A stretch of 64,000 nt of DNA from Craterostigma plantagineum (GCA_027422505.1 JAPQWV010000012.1:21054001-21118000); one strand, 5' to 3'; positions 32,520-45,724 are shown, counted from the stretch's first letter. Program-made: numbers and translations. Notes: generated from the sequence alone by a model not told the origin.

Positions 32520-35500
32520 ATGTCATCGAAGGTGACGAAGAAGACGCCGCCGGGACCGGGGAGCAAGAGGGCGGTACGGGGACGCGGTGCGGCGGCGAAG
32601 GAGGCGGCGTCTCGTGATGAAAAGTCCGCGTCGGAGGATGCCCAAATGGGGGAGAAGGAGAACCTGGCCGTGGATGCGCCAACGGTGCCTTCGGATGTGG
32701 GCACTTCGGAGGAAGTGAAAAATGAGCAAGATACAGGCGGATCTGGGACCGGTAAGAGATTTATTATCTGCTTTTTTTTTTATGTAAATTCATGCTCTAT
32801 TCTCTTGGTACTTTGGGACATTTGCATGTCATGTTTGGGTAGGTATATGTGATTGGTACGTGCATCGGTGAGATTATAACTTATTCTCTTATTTCTTTGA
32901 CGGTTTTGTGATTTAAACATGCTTCTTTGTAACTGGATATTTGGGTTTTGGTGTTCTAGTGCCATGTGGTTCACACGTCGAACGGTTTTCTATGTTATCC
33001 TTAGTTTGTTTAGAAAGTTGACTTAATCCTTGAGTTCAGGAGATGTTCAGTCCCATTTGAATTTTCTGGGATTTAGGTAGGTAGACCGGTAATTCCCTTA
33101 TGCTTGAATTGTTATATCTTTCTTTATTATAGAAAGATAATTTCTGATTTCTTTTTAATTTAGTGCGGGTTGCTGGCTGTTCTTCTTCTTCGTTGAGACA
33201 AAGGACTTTTTGTCCCGCAAAGAATCATTTGTTGAATGCCATTTGTCTGGTAGTTGATTGGTTTTCATCAGGAACTTGTATAATCGTTTTGTTGACTAGA
33301 AGCTGCCAGATGGCATTTTCTCTCATAATTCATTTGCTTGGCGTTTACGTTGTTTGTTCTAAAAACAAAATGAATTCCCTGTTGTCGCTATCGTGGTTAG
33401 CTTACATAAAGTCATCTACTTGCTATTGAAAACTGCTTAAATGCTCTTGTTCTTGGAAATGTCACTCACTAATTTCTCCGTTGGATAGTAATGAATGATG
33501 TTGTGGTTAATAATGAAGCCATCCAAAGATGTACTCCTAGCTAATATTTTTATTGGTTCTTGACTTTCTAGTAATGGTCGTTATTTGAGTTAGTACGTGG
33601 TGATGGCATTGGACAGCTGCAATGATTTATGAGTCATTCACCATAGTTTTGATGTTGATGGACTGCATTGAAATTGAATTATGAGGCCATCATCCATAGT
33701 TTTTTTGTTGATCACCATGTAAATTCTTTTACATCGTTTAGGAGATATTGTTGCGAAAGAACCTGTAGATGACTATGAGAAGGCCGAACGACTAGACTTA
33801 GAGGATAATGACCCCGATTATGAACCGGAAGAGTATGGCACTGTTGATTATGATGAGAAGAGAATTGAGCAAGATCCTCGAGAAGCAGATGAATATCCCG
33901 AGGAAATGTATGTTGGTCAAGAAGATGGTGATTTAATCGAGGAGGAAGTGGAAGGAGTACAGGAAGAACTTGGACCCGAGGACGATAATGATCCTGAAGA
34001 GGAGGACCATCATGATATGATTGATACAGCAGAAGAAGATGAGCATCAAGCTTACAAAGAAAGACGCAAGCGGAAGGAGTTTGAGATTTTTGTTGGGGGC
34101 TTGGACAAGGATGCCACCGAGAAAGATCTTAGAGAAGTTTTCAGTAAGGTTGGGGAAGTCACTGAAGTCAGACTTATGATGAATCCTCAAACGAAGAAGA
34201 ATAAGGGATTTGCTTTCTTGCGTTTTGCGACCGTTGATCAAGCAAAACGAGCTTGCGCAGAGCTGAAAAACGCAGTGGTATTCTCAATTTCATTGTTTTC
34301 AGAAGTTCTGATTCCTATGCGTTGCTGAATCTGCTTGAAATCCGATGGTTTAGGTGAACGGCAAGCAGTGTGGTGTAACTCCAAGTCAAGACAGTGATAC
34401 CCTGTTTTTGGGGAACATATGCAAGACATGGACCAGAGAAGCGGTAATCCATTCGTTGGTCGTCATGCTAATACTATAATATGAGCCTTGAGCTGCTTCT
34501 CATTTGAATTTTATATCCATCTAGTTGAAAGAGAAGTTGAAGCATTATGGTGTTGAAAATATTGAGGATGTGACATTGGTTGAAGACAGTAAAAATGGAG
34601 GATTGAATCGGGGCTTTGCGTTCTTGGAGTTTTTCTCCCGCTCCGAGGCCATGGATGCTTTTAAACGTCTCCAGAAGAGGGAGATAATGTTTGGACTCGA
34701 TAAGCCCGCTAAGGTTTCGTTTGCTGATTCTTTCATTGACCCTGGTGATGAAATTATGGCCCAGGTACTTGCTTCATTTGGTTCTTTTTCTTTTTTAATG
34801 AAGTTGAGGTTCATCCTTATTCCTTACATAGTTGGTTGGTTAGTATATCCAGTTGTTGTATCGTAGTTTTATTTTTCTAAGATGATTATTCATCGAGTTG
34901 TTGGGATGCTTGTATGTTAAGGATTGTGTCGAGGTAAAGTTAGAAGTTTAAGAAATGAACTTCAATGTATAATTAGATGGGAAATCTTTCAGATAAAGAA
35001 CAGAAGCTGGTTGCATACTATCATTGAATTATTATTTTTTCATAAGTAGCTTTCGATATCGGTCATACCATCACACATATCCTTTGTATTCACTGATGTT
35101 GCATATGCATTCCCTCAAGTTTTCTAGATTTGCTACCACTATATTGTAAAATATTGATGGTTTGATACTTTCACTTACACTCCTAGTTATCTGTTAGTTT
35201 ATCTCCACTCTTTATTCCAGTTGATCTCTTAGATGAGTCTTATCTCTGCTTGTCTATCTAATGTTATTGAGTAAATTTCAGGTTAAGACAGTATTTGTGG
35301 ATGGCCTTTCTGCTTCATGGGATGAGGAATATGTTAGGGACCTTTTAAAACAATTTGGTTCAGTTGAAAAAGTTGAGCTTGCACGTAACATGCCATCCGC
35401 CAAGAGAAAAGATTTTGGATTTGTTACCTTTGATACCCACAATGCTGCTGTAACCTGTGCTAAAAGTATCAATAATGAGGAACTGGGTGAAGGAAATAAG

Positions 35501-37053
35501 AAGGTGATTACTTCATTCTCTCTTTCTATAGATATATTATATATATACATATATATGTTCTTGCTGCATATCTGAGTTAATAATTTCATATTTCAGGCTA
35601 AAGTTAGGGCCAGACTGTCAAGACCACTTCAAAGAGGGAAAGGAAAGCACGCTCCTCGTGGAGAGTTAAGGCCTAGTCGTGGGTCTACGCGAGGTTTATT
35701 GAGTTCATGGAGCCGTCCTGCTCCTAGAGATATCCCTCGTGGTACCAGAGGAACAATGAGCCGTCATCCGCCTGTTGTGGATAGTGGGTATCGAAGGCCC
35801 TCTAGTATCCGAGACAGACGACCAGTTGTGGCTCCTCCTCCAAGGAGCCGCCCCATTGCTCCACCGTCAAGGTCCTATGATAGAAGACCACCTGGTAGGT
35901 TATGTTATAACTACTTATTACTTTCGGCATTAATTATTTATTGGATGGCCTGAGTCTGACTTTCTGTATGTAGTTCCATCGTATCCCAAGAGTAGTTTGA
36001 GGAGGGATTATGATTACCGTGAGGAGTTTAATTCCAGGAGCAGAGCTGCTGTAGACTATCCCCCTAGAGTAACTTCAGATAGAAGAGCTCCTAGCAGGGA
36101 TGAGTATCCTCCTCGTGCTTCTGCATACCCAGATATACCTAGAAATGCTATGTCACGGCCTACGGAGAGAAGAGCTTATGTTGATGATAGACTACCACCT
36201 CCAAGTTACAACGAAAGGTATGAAAGGCTACCACCTCCAAGCTACACTGAGGTGCGTGGACGTCAATATGAGTCCATGTCCTCTGGAACCAAACGTCCAT
36301 ATACTGCCATGGTAAACCTTCCTATATCTTCTTCAGTTAAATGTTCAAGTCAGCGCTATTCTTTATTTATATAAGCAATTATTTGATCTTTGTGATGTAT
36401 GCTTCAGGATGTTCCTCCTCGCTATCCTGATACGGGGGTGCGTCACAGTCGTACTCGCTTAGATTATGACCTTGGTGGTAGTTCTGCGCACTATGGTGAT
36501 GCCTATGGGGAGAGGTAATCAAGCATTTTTCGTGTATGTGTGTCTGCCTGTGTGTTATTTCTGATTTTATTTCACTTTGAGTTATCGAACTGTGTTAGCC
36601 TTGGGAGGTCAAACTTGGGATATGGTGGAAGCAGGAGCTCGCTGGCCGGTCATGATTCTCATGGAATGTATGGTGCTCGCCAGGGTATGAGTTACAGCGG
36701 AGGTACACTTCAAGCCGTTGTGTCATGTTTGAGATTCAACTATTATTTTATGGACACGGTGTTTTTATCTATCTAGTTGTTCCATTTTTTAGGTTCTTGT
36801 GGTGGAGATGATGTTGGTGGGATGTACTCGACAGGCTTATCTGGTGGTTATACATCACGTGGCAGTGATGTACGTAAATTTTATTCCACCACAGGATTAT
36901 GATTGATTTTTTCCTTTTGGGTTTTTATGAAAGGTTCTTCTCTATAAATAAATGTTACAGGTTGGTAGCAGGTCTTATACTTCACCCTTTCCCGGCCGTG
37001 GTTCAGGCAGTAGCAGTTATATGGGTAGTGGTGGCTCCAGGTCATACTACTGA
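32520..37053 (+). CDS. hnRNP Q/R-like RNA-binding protein, three RRMs
   Basis: Eleven exons join in frame to 778 aa: 32520-32751, 33742-34277, 34354-34443, 34525-34764, 35282-35503, 35597-35894, 35974-36311, 36408-36514, 36599-36702, 36793-36869, 36961-37053. The N-terminus is basic then strongly acidic (Glu/Asp repeats to about residue 180). RRM1 is about 190-256 (FEIFVGGLDKDATEKDL; KGFAFLRF), RRM2 about 269-350 (TLFLGNICKTW; RGFAFLEF) and RRM3 about 367-440 (KTVFVDGLSASW; KDFGFVTF). The tail is Arg/Ser/Pro/Gly/Tyr-rich (RPLQRGKGKHAPRG; SYYstop). It resembles Arabidopsis At2g44710 and the hnRNP Q/LIF2 group, nuclear proteins of pre-mRNA handling or chromatin-linked regulation. All junctions use GT-AG. 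A further intron may start at 37056 in the 3' UTR. Confidence 0.92.
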
Positions 37054-37779
37054 GGTACGTGTTTCTTGTCTCCCTTGATGTTCTGATTCATATTAGTTTT
37101 TTACTGGATCCACTAGTTAATACAGTCAGGTTGGTGTTGTTGAGCTTGTTGTTATGGGTTTTGGACCTTTGGTTGATCTGGAGATTACAAGTCTCTTTTA
37201 CGAATCATCTCCTGAGTTGGTGCTTGATAGACTTGGACGAAGACATCATTGTTTTGGATTTCATGAATGACAGAGAGTGGATTGAGGAGCAGGTCTGGTT
37301 ATTGAAGTTTGGATAATTATGCTCTGGAGCTTATTGGTGATGCAAAGCCTTAATGGGATTGTGAGATTGACGTGAGACTTGTGTAATAAATGCACCAAGA
37401 CAAGTTTAAGACTCTTATGGAATGGCTTTAACATTATATGTTTATTGTCTGGTTTAAGGATTGTCATATCTCAAGTTTATTGAGGAGACATGTTTCTGAA
37501 AGTGATGTGTTCTGTTTGCTCTTTCTGGTAGTAATGGTGTGAAGGTAAGGCATGGATAATGAAGATAATTTATGTTCTGAGCCTTAAAGCAAGGAAAAGC
37601 TTTAGGAAGGGTCCATTTAATTTGGTTATTACCTACGAGTTTCTGGAAAAAGCGAGCGGTCGAGTTCCAGTATCTTTAAATTTATTGCAACGAATTAACA
37701 CGGATGTGATGAGCATGGGATTTGCGTATAAAATGTTCCCATTTTTCTTTCTGATATTTGCCTCTACTGCAGCGCGTCG
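37054..37779. other. 3' UTR and flank of the hnRNP-like gene
   Basis: Non-coding. Sequence following the stop looks transcribed (possible 3' UTR intron from 37056). Short frames here have no supported function. Confidence 0.45.
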
Positions 37780-38010
37780 ATAAGTTGGAAAACGATCTTT
37801 TCTATATGGAGAGTCAGACGGTAAGTTGGAAAACTATCTTTCTATATGCAGAGTTACACGATAAGGTGGAAAACGACCTTTCTACATCGAGAATTGCACG
37901 GTAAGTCGGAAAATGATCTTTTTATATGGAGTCGGTAAGTTGGAAAATGATGTCCTGTATATCGACATTACGCGTAAGTTGGAAAACGATCTTTCTTCTA
38001 CAAGAAAGTG
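37780..38010. repeat. Minisatellite, ~45-50-bp units
   Basis: The phrase AAGTTGGAAAACGATCTTT with small variations recurs at about 37783, 37832, 37872, 37903, 37937 and 37977, each followed by a TCTATATGGAGAGT-like segment. There are about six imperfect units. Confidence 0.8.
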
Positions 38011-38039
38011 AAGCTTTTGTTTAGGTTGTGGCCAGAGAG

Positions 38040-38079
38040 AACATTTGTTGGTAATGATTACTACATACCAACAAATGTT
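38040..38079. repeat. Perfect 14-bp-stem hairpin
   Basis: AACATTTGTTGGTA (38040-38053) and its inverse complement (38066-38079) flank a 12-nt loop. It could be a tiny inverted repeat or the scar of an element. It is too far (about 1 kb) from the upstream gene to be called its terminator. Confidence 0.7.
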
Positions 38080-39426
38080 ATTGCATGTACTTACTCACGG
38101 AGGTGGATATGAACGTAGGGCTAATTGGTTTCGTACGATATATTGGATTTCTGATGGCTTTATAGGTCTAGTTTCGCTCGGCCTCCCAAACGACCCAATA
38201 TCTCATTAGCCACGTCATATTTCTCGTTTTGGATCCATGAACTTCACCGTTCCTCTTAAGAACTTCGGGAGCTGTCTGGGAAGTTAGTGAATTTCGGCGT
38301 ATCGAGGACATATATGTGATTGGCTTTTGAATGAAAAACGAGTAAGTTTATTTGGGAGAAAATTCGTTGGTCATCGTTTGCCTGCATATATATGGAAAGT
38401 ATGCTGAACAAAGCTTCAGAAAGAAAAAAAGGATGATTTCCTTCATTTTTTTTTTTTGAATTGCCTTGGCATTTCAAGTCCTTTTATTAACATCGTTGAT
38501 TGAATAGTTATTGAAACCTTTGTGATGGCTCATCAATGAATCATATTTTTCCGACCACAGGAATTGATTATTATTTTTAAAAAAAATTCTGGTCAATTCC
38601 ACCTTTGTACGTACACCTGGACTAAGCGTAGTAATTGTTGAAGTGAAATTGAATTATGAACTTTTTTTATCCTTTGGAGTAATTGTTAATTTTTTGTACC
38701 TCATACCCTCGGACAAATGATGATTGAAATTTATACAATTTTGTTTTGATAATTTATCAATTTACACCTCATATTTCATACAGATAATGAGATGTTTTAC
38801 TGGTTGAATAAATGTAATTTTCGTTTATAATATTTAAATTTTATTTCTGTCCTAAATATGAAAGAAAAAAATAATTATTCAACTTAAAACACAAATATTG
38901 CCTCATTGTAAACGTCGAAAAAAAAAATTCGGCTACACTTAGGTGGACAAATAAACAGATGGAGAGCGAAACACCGTATGTAACATTTTCTTCACAAAGA
39001 TTTTCTTGCAATTATCGTTTGATTGCGACTCTCATCGTGTATGTATTATAAAGGGAAGTATAGTACCATATACATAACTTATAAATCCACTCTCTCACTT
39101 TTGGCACATTATTTCCAGTGCTATTTTGGTTTTCATACCGATTCAGTTTGCTTTGTCAATGACTATCAGCGATCCCATTGGCATGTGTGACGTATTTCCT
39201 CATTTATCGTAAGTCCAGTTTGAAGCGAATTTGAATCTCAACGTCAGCTAAGGAACAATACCAATTTTCAGTTTCAATGGGCTAATCATTTGGTCTCCTA
39301 ACAATTCAGTTAAGTTCTTTCAGAAGCTGAGTTGAACCTCAACTTCAATTACGTGACGTTCAGCCTTTCAGTGGCACTGATCCTCATTCCGATCAAACTC
39401 TAATTTCTGCACTAATTTTTCTCCAA
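38080..39426. other. Intergenic, no gene seen
   Basis: AT-rich DNA with no supported coding frame and no clear repeat structure. Confidence 0.45.
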
Positions 39427-41470
39427 TCTATTAACTCTATATTCTAACTAAAGATTACTTATTATCTTATAGTATTATGCAAATGTAGTCTTCTTTATAT
39501 GCTGCCATGTGTCCTCCAAAAAATAAAAAAAAAAAAATTAATAAGGTAATTCACACGTAGTCCTACAAGTGATTCTAAAACCAGTTATTAATTTGAAAAA
39601 GACATAAATGAATCCCCACGTTTCCCCAATAGTTTCGATAGTAACTACCCAAATATAGAAAACCTATAAATGATAAACGTATTAACTGGTCAGCCATAAT
39701 AACTGGTCTTCTAAAATTTTCCGAGAATTGCTCATCTGAGCAGTAAGTTTCGCATACGCGATCATCTGAAATTTTCGAGTAATTGATCAGCCGTAACAAT
39801 TTTTCGGATGAGCAGTAAGTTTACTCCTTTTCGGCCTAAAATTATCTTTAATAATATAATCAAGCCCATGACACCGCTTCATTAGGTTACTTAATCTGAT
39901 CCGTGTAGAAAATCTCTCCAAATTCTCGAAAGAAGAGGTGCTCAGATAGTCGAACTCAAACGAGTAAGATAGAGGTAATTATTTTGTTTTTTATTCTCAT
40001 TATAATTCTAATATACTCACTCTTTTCCATAGGTTTTTACAATAGATGGTTGTGCGATGATAAGATCTCGGTTAATTCAAAAAGTGCATATTTGGTTTAT
40101 GAATTTGGGATGGTTTTCTACCGACTCATGTGCAACAGTTGTTAACTGTGTTAATGATATTTACAACGTCACCAAGACAAAGTATCGAGTATAGCAACAT
40201 TAACTTCTTATATTAATTTTGTTAGGTTTTGTTTTATGTATTTTAGTAAACATTAAAAGCTTTCCAGATGGTTTACGTAAATTCTCAGCAATTTGCAGCA
40301 TTTTCCCTTTATTATCCATCATCTCTCACTTTAATTTTTACATCTTGAGTTTGTGCTATACAGAATAACGATTTCTAAATATAATAAACATGCGTGGGAA
40401 TGATATATTTTTGTTCTGCATTAGAGTTTGGACCGAATGTCAGTAAATCGTGGTTTCCATATAGAATGCAATTACCGCAAATGAAATGAATTCATAGAGT
40501 TGTTACATTCATAAATAAATTATTACATTTTTTGTGTTAATTTTTTTATTCTGTGAATACGGATTTTTTTGGGTCCATGTACCATATACTAGGGAATATC
40601 GCGTGCTATAATTTGTTTAAAGTGCTTTTTTTAACCAATTAATTTGTTTGTTGATTTTTTAAAATGGGATATTATTAATCTATTATTTGTTAAGTGGTTG
40701 CATAATTTTAAGAATAGTCTATTGTTTGCAAATAAAGCAGGAATTACCGAAATCACAATGATATTAACATTACTTTTAAGACTCCATATATCGAATTATA
40801 CATACATGATTTAAACAAATCAGTGTTTTCAATATATTTATATTGTTAACGAATTGGAATTTATAGTTGCTGACTTCAACTTATTGCAGGTTATATGTTA
40901 TTGTTTCATTTCATTTGACCGGTGCATCATTTGCTGAATTTATCACAAAAACCCTGACCAGGAAAATATAGATTACTACAGGATATTCTTTTCTATTTGT
41001 ATTTGTTTTATAGTATTTGTACATTGGACATAATATATATAAGACATATAACATTTAAGAATGTATTGAACTATATTTTAACTATGTGTGACATTTTTCG
41101 TTGCTCATACATGTTTTTTATGTTCTCTTTACTATAGCTGTTGTGAATTATATATGATATTCATACTATAGCAATAATTATGATTCTAACAATTTTAAAA
41201 AAAAAGGTTAACCATATTTGAGTACTATAATTTTGGGTCTGTGAGATTTAGATTTAATGTTAAATGATTATACTTTTAAATCTTACTTCTTAGATTTGTT
41301 TATTCAATAGTTGTAAACATATTTCTTCACACTTCGAAGGAGAAAAATAATTATATTTCAAAGTGTTGTCTACCACTAACCATGCAGTTGTTAAACTGAC
41401 TACAATAACTACAAACATTATTCTTTTAGGTATTACAACTTTATACCTAGCCAATCACTTCAAAACAGCT

Positions 41471-42919
41471 ATGGACGCTCATCCTTTCCGATCCTCTATC
41501 CCTTTGAATCAAAATATACAAACACGAAGGTCGCAACAATTGTCATTACAACGGGAATCTCGAGCTGTTAGGATGACAAATCTTCGCAATAATCGATCAA
41601 GGCATTCCATGAATAGTCAACCTGCTAGACCCCGAAACGAAGCTGGTAATATCTTATTAATGTGAATTTATGAATTGTATAACCATTAAATAATTTTTTA
41701 TTGATTGAGAATATTGCTAGAATCATCTACTACAAACGGAAGATGTCGCTTCTCGCAACGCTTTGATATTGGAGAGAAAACAACCAAGTGTGTCAATTGT
41801 AATGCTATCATGTGGATTTGTGAGAAAGTTCGAGATAGTAGCCTGTCAAATCCTAGATTTCACTTATGTTGCGGAAGCGGTCAAGTTAAGCTTCCAAATA
41901 TTCCAATATCACCATCGTTCCTTCAGTCCCTTCAATCACAATCAGTTTTCAGAGAGAAAGTTCGAACATACAATTCATTATTGTCGTTCACGTCAATGGG
42001 GGGCCGAATCGACAACAGTGTAAACGATGGCAGAGGACCTTATGTGTTTCGCATTTCTGGTAGTAATTATCATCGAATTGGTTCATTGCTCCCTGAACCA
42101 GGTAGTGGTCCTAAATTTGCGCAACTTTATATTTACGACACTGAGAATGAGGTTTACAATCGTCTCAATGCAATGGGGTCATCGAGTAGTTCAGATATAA
42201 ATGAAGATATACTTCGTGGACTACAAGTCATGCTTGACCATGTAAATCCTTACGTATCGGTTTTCCGACGTGCTCGAGATATGCTGGTCGACCTAGAAAA
42301 CAGTAGGAATGTACGCATACGTATCATTCAAGCAAGAGAAGGTAGACAATATACGCGTCCAACGTCAAGCGAAGTCGCTGCTTTGTTGGTAGGTGATTGT
42401 ACCGAGAACTTGGGATACAGAGACGTGATCTTACAAACAAGAACTGGTAGTTTGCAAAGGATAAATGAAACGCATCCTGCTTATGTACCTCTTCAATATC
42501 CATTGTTATTTCCTTACGGAACAGATGGTTGGTCGTTGGAAATACCAATTCTATCTTCAAGTACTTCAAGGAATAAAGTCTCGATGAGACAGTTTTATGC
42601 CTATCGAATTCAAGATAGAGACGGGGATGGTGATAGCTTGGTTAGGGGTGGTCGTCTATACCAACAGTTTATTGTGGACGTATATTGTGCCATTGAGCAA
42701 AGTCGTCTATTATACGTCAAATGTAACCAAGGTCGCTTGCGTACCGAATTGTATAGAGGACTTCAGGATGCAGTCTTACATGGAGATCTTAATGCATCAT
42801 CTGTTGGACGAAAGTATATTTTGCCATCATCCTTTACTGGTGGACCACGCAAGAAGAATGATTTACCTGAAGATGTTACAAAGAATGTTGTGTATAGTGA
42901 AGTCTTAGCCAATATGTAG
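41471..42919 (+). CDS. Helitron Rep N-terminal domain fused to its C-terminal tail
   Basis: Exon 1 (ATG 41471 to 41645) encodes a basic Arg/Asn/Ser-rich leader; exon 2 (41721-42919) encodes a zinc-finger-like CVNCNAIMW and a full Helitron_like_N domain (HPAYVPLQYPLLFPYGTDGW; FYAYRIQDR; GRLYQQFIVDVYCAIEQSRL; SSFTGGPR). Immediately after SFTGGPR, where intact elements continue into the HUH Rep nuclease and then a PIF1-like helicase, the frame instead reads KKNDLPEDVTKNVVYSEVLANM and stops. That tail resembles the extreme C-terminus of the full-length protein, implying a deletion of well over 2 kb that kept the frame. About 457 aa remain, with no nuclease or helicase motifs. Confidence 0.78.
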
Positions 42920-43063
42920 TGACAAAATTTAGCGCATTTTAATTTGATCAGTGTTTGAATCGTTTTTATTGTTTTAGATTTATTTGCTCTATTTGATGTT
43001 GCATGCACATAGATTCTCTTTGATTAACCATAGCTATATACCTTTCTGAATGTATACCTGTAG

Positions 43064-45019
43064 ATGGAGCATTTAAGATATAAACCACTTAGGCAAATAT
43101 GCCCTCAATATTATTCGTGGAATCTTAGAGGACGATTAATATGGATATACGATCTTCATACTACAGTACGATCAAATATGGTGTACAAGGTACAAAATCT
43201 GATCTTCATTGATACTGAGGTATGATAATGCTTTTCGCTTCCTGTTGCATCATATAACTGATCGTTAAATTGTCGCATTATATAATATTTAATATTAATA
43301 TTTTAGGGAACAGAAATACAAGTTACTCTTCAAAACAATGATGTGGATATTTTTCGAGATACAATGAAATTAGGTAATGTTTACTGCATTGATAATCTAA
43401 GTGTCGATCGTGCATCAAATTCGGATTGGTCTATTCGGAATGATTATAAGTTGAAGTTCAGCGGCCAAACCCAAATTATCGATAATGTACATCACTCTGA
43501 TGATGATATTCCCCTATACAACTTTCGATTTGAACAACTTAGCATGATTCCACGATATGCTACCCACAAGGACCACTTAGTCGGTGAGTACTTTTACTTA
43601 TTCTTACGTCAAACATGAATCATTTATGAATGGTCTTCTTAATAATTTCTGCAGATGCAATTGGCTTATTAGTTTATGTCGGTGAGTTGGAAGATGCTAA
43701 ATTCAGGAATAAATATGGCAATGATGTCCAAACTCACGTTCGAAATGTTTTACTTTGTGATATGAGGTATCATCAAACGGCTTTTTTATTCTTTGAACTC
43801 TGTAATTTTTATCATTATTCTAACAATTTGCTATATTCGTTGTCATCATGAATGTGATAAAACTTTCGCTATGGGGAAATTTTGCAATAACCGAGCAATA
43901 TCAACTAATCTATGATGAGAACAAAATTCAAATTTTGGCTGTAGCAAGAGTTGAATTAAAGACATTTGACGGTAATTCCACAGTTGTAACACCTTCTTTG
44001 TTTTCAGTGGGTAGTGGTAACTTAATAGCAAGCATTTATATATTGTTAACCTCTTCTCCGATTTAGGCGTATATATAAACACAACAAAATTTAGCAGAGT
44101 TTTTGTAGATCCAAATGTGATCCAGGCACACCAGATTCGTACATGGTATGTTATTTTTCTAAACTTTTCGTTTCATAGTCGTACTTATCTACATGAGAAT
44201 TATTTAACTTAATTATTACTAATCTCAGGTACAATGGGGATAAAAATGCACAGAAACAGATTTCTTTGAGTCATAAAAGAGGAAAATCTCTACATCAATT
44301 TCACATCATGCTTGATGCGGTTTCGATTACCTTAAAGGATTATGGCGTCATTGAAAACGTATTATTCCTTACATTTACCGCACAAAAATATTGTTTCTTT
44401 TATAAATTAAATTATTAATATTAATTTGCAGGTTCGTTATTTCCGTGTACGTGCACGTATAGCTCATATAGATATGACAACTATTTGGTATGATTCGTGC
44501 CCATTTTGTATCGTCAACAAAGTCACCGACAGTTATTGCATAACTTGCAGCATGCAGGTTGAACGCACTATACCGAGGTAATCACGTACATCCATTTTCA
44601 ATTTTTTATTTGTTGCACAGTTTCAAAATCAACACTAGATATTAATTTATAGGTTATTATATGAATTACAGGTATACGTTGAAGATAACAATTACAGATA
44701 AATCAGGTTCAATGAATTTGACATGCTGGAATGATCAAGCGAATGTCATATTGGGCCGTTCTGCATCTGATCTTCAGAAGATTTTCAATGAGGTATATGT
44801 TAATATCCGCTTCTCTCTCCTTTTTTTTTATGGTTCTTCCATAATCTCATTATGTTTTTTCATGACTATTTTTAGTGTGGAGACGATGGACCGCTTTTAA
44901 TACAAGATTATATAAATAGCGTGTTGAATTCCGAATTCGTTTTTATTTTGCGTGTGCCCAACACAGAAGATGACGAAGTTAAAGCGTCGCACGTTTTTCG
45001 AGTAGAATGCGAGGAATAG
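43064..45019 (+). CDS. RPA70-like single-strand DNA-binding protein (Helitron-borne)
   Basis: Exons, from splice motifs and frame: 43064-43219, 43307-43583, 43655-43766, about 43854-44019, 44067-44146, 44229-44358, 44432-44578, 44672-44792, 44876-45019 (TAG). They encode OB-fold segments typical of replication protein A subunit 1 (VRSNMVYKVQNLIFIDTEGTE; IGLLVYVGELED; NVIKLSLWGNFA) and a C-terminal zinc OB fold with four Cys (CPFCIVNKVTDSYCITC) followed by KITITDKSGSMNLTCWNDQA. Plant Helitrons commonly carry such genes, thought to protect single-stranded intermediates. Oddity: the acceptor before NVIKLSLWG lacks AG (reads CATG), so the gene may be mis-spliced; otherwise the frame is clean. Confidence 0.7.
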
Positions 45020-45244
45020 TATGATTATTTATTCTTACAAAGTTAACAGTTATGTTATTGGCATATCAATCTAAGTATAATTGTACTTATTTTGGATATT
45101 ATATGTGATGATTTGTAATTTATAGAATAATTGCTATGAATGTAGAAAACATTCCTTATATCATAAAAATCATCAATTATTATCTGATCTCAGATTTGAA
45201 GTGTTTAAATCATATTTTTCTTTTCGAATTTTAAATAATTGTGA

Positions 45245-45272
45245 CCCGTGCATTGCACGGGCAAAAAACTAG
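45245..45272 (+). other. Helitron 3' terminus: hairpin plus CTAG
   Basis: A 7-bp GC-rich stem with 3-nt loop is followed by CAAAAAA and CTAG, then target T at 45273. It lies about 450 bp upstream of the phospholipase start codon. Confidence 0.88.
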
Positions 45273-45615
45273 TATCATAATTAAATTAATGGATCTATAT
45301 CGCAGTTGTTTTAAATAATTTTAAAATTATTATATATAATTGCTATATTAAATTTTTCATATTTTCTTAATTTTAAAGCAAAATAAATAAAGAAAATTAA
45401 GGTTGCTTTTAAATTTTGAAAATAGTATGATATATTTTAAATAAAATTACAATAAGTTTTAAAATAAAATAAAAAATAAACTAATTAACATTACTTGGTT
45501 TTGAAAAGAGTGTTTTCTCTGAAAATAGGGTATTATTGTCCAGCAACTCTATGATAGACTAAATATAAAGTCTCATTAAAGTATAAACAGATTCTGTAAT
45601 TACACACTTTTCCAC

Positions 45616-45623
45616 TATAAAAA
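45616..45623 (+). promoter_or_regulatory. TATA box of the phospholipase A1 gene
   Basis: TATAAAAA lies 109 bp before the ATG at 45725 and precedes a CT/CA-rich leader. The Helitron end sits about 340 bp further upstream, so distal promoter elements may derive from it. Confidence 0.55.
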
Positions 45624-45724
45624 TGGCCAAAGCTCAACCCTCTTTCACTCTCAAGCTTGAGAGTAGGCAACACCATAATCAATAACGTTTTACCATTTCT
45701 CTCCTCTATATTAATAATAAAGCA

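Larger units (their letters stand above)
39427..45272 (+). mobile_element. Helitron with deleted Rep-helicase and retained RPA gene
   Basis: The 3' end is textbook: hairpin CCCGTGC-ATT-GCACGGG (45245-45261) and terminal CTAG (45269-45272) followed by T. It contains a Helitron_like_N coding region and an RPA70-like gene, both typical of plant Helitrons, in the same orientation. The proposed 5' end is TC at 39427 preceded by A (ATCTATTAACTC), fitting insertion between A and T, but the 5' terminus is weakly defined and could lie elsewhere within several hundred bases. The HUH nuclease and helicase domains are missing, so the copy is non-autonomous. Confidence 0.75.

Noticed and set aside
32432..32729. 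Pro/Ser/Arg-rich minus-strand frames opposite the first hnRNP exon
   Set aside because: Antisense shadow of a GC-rich coding exon with a clear plus-strand start and splice donor.
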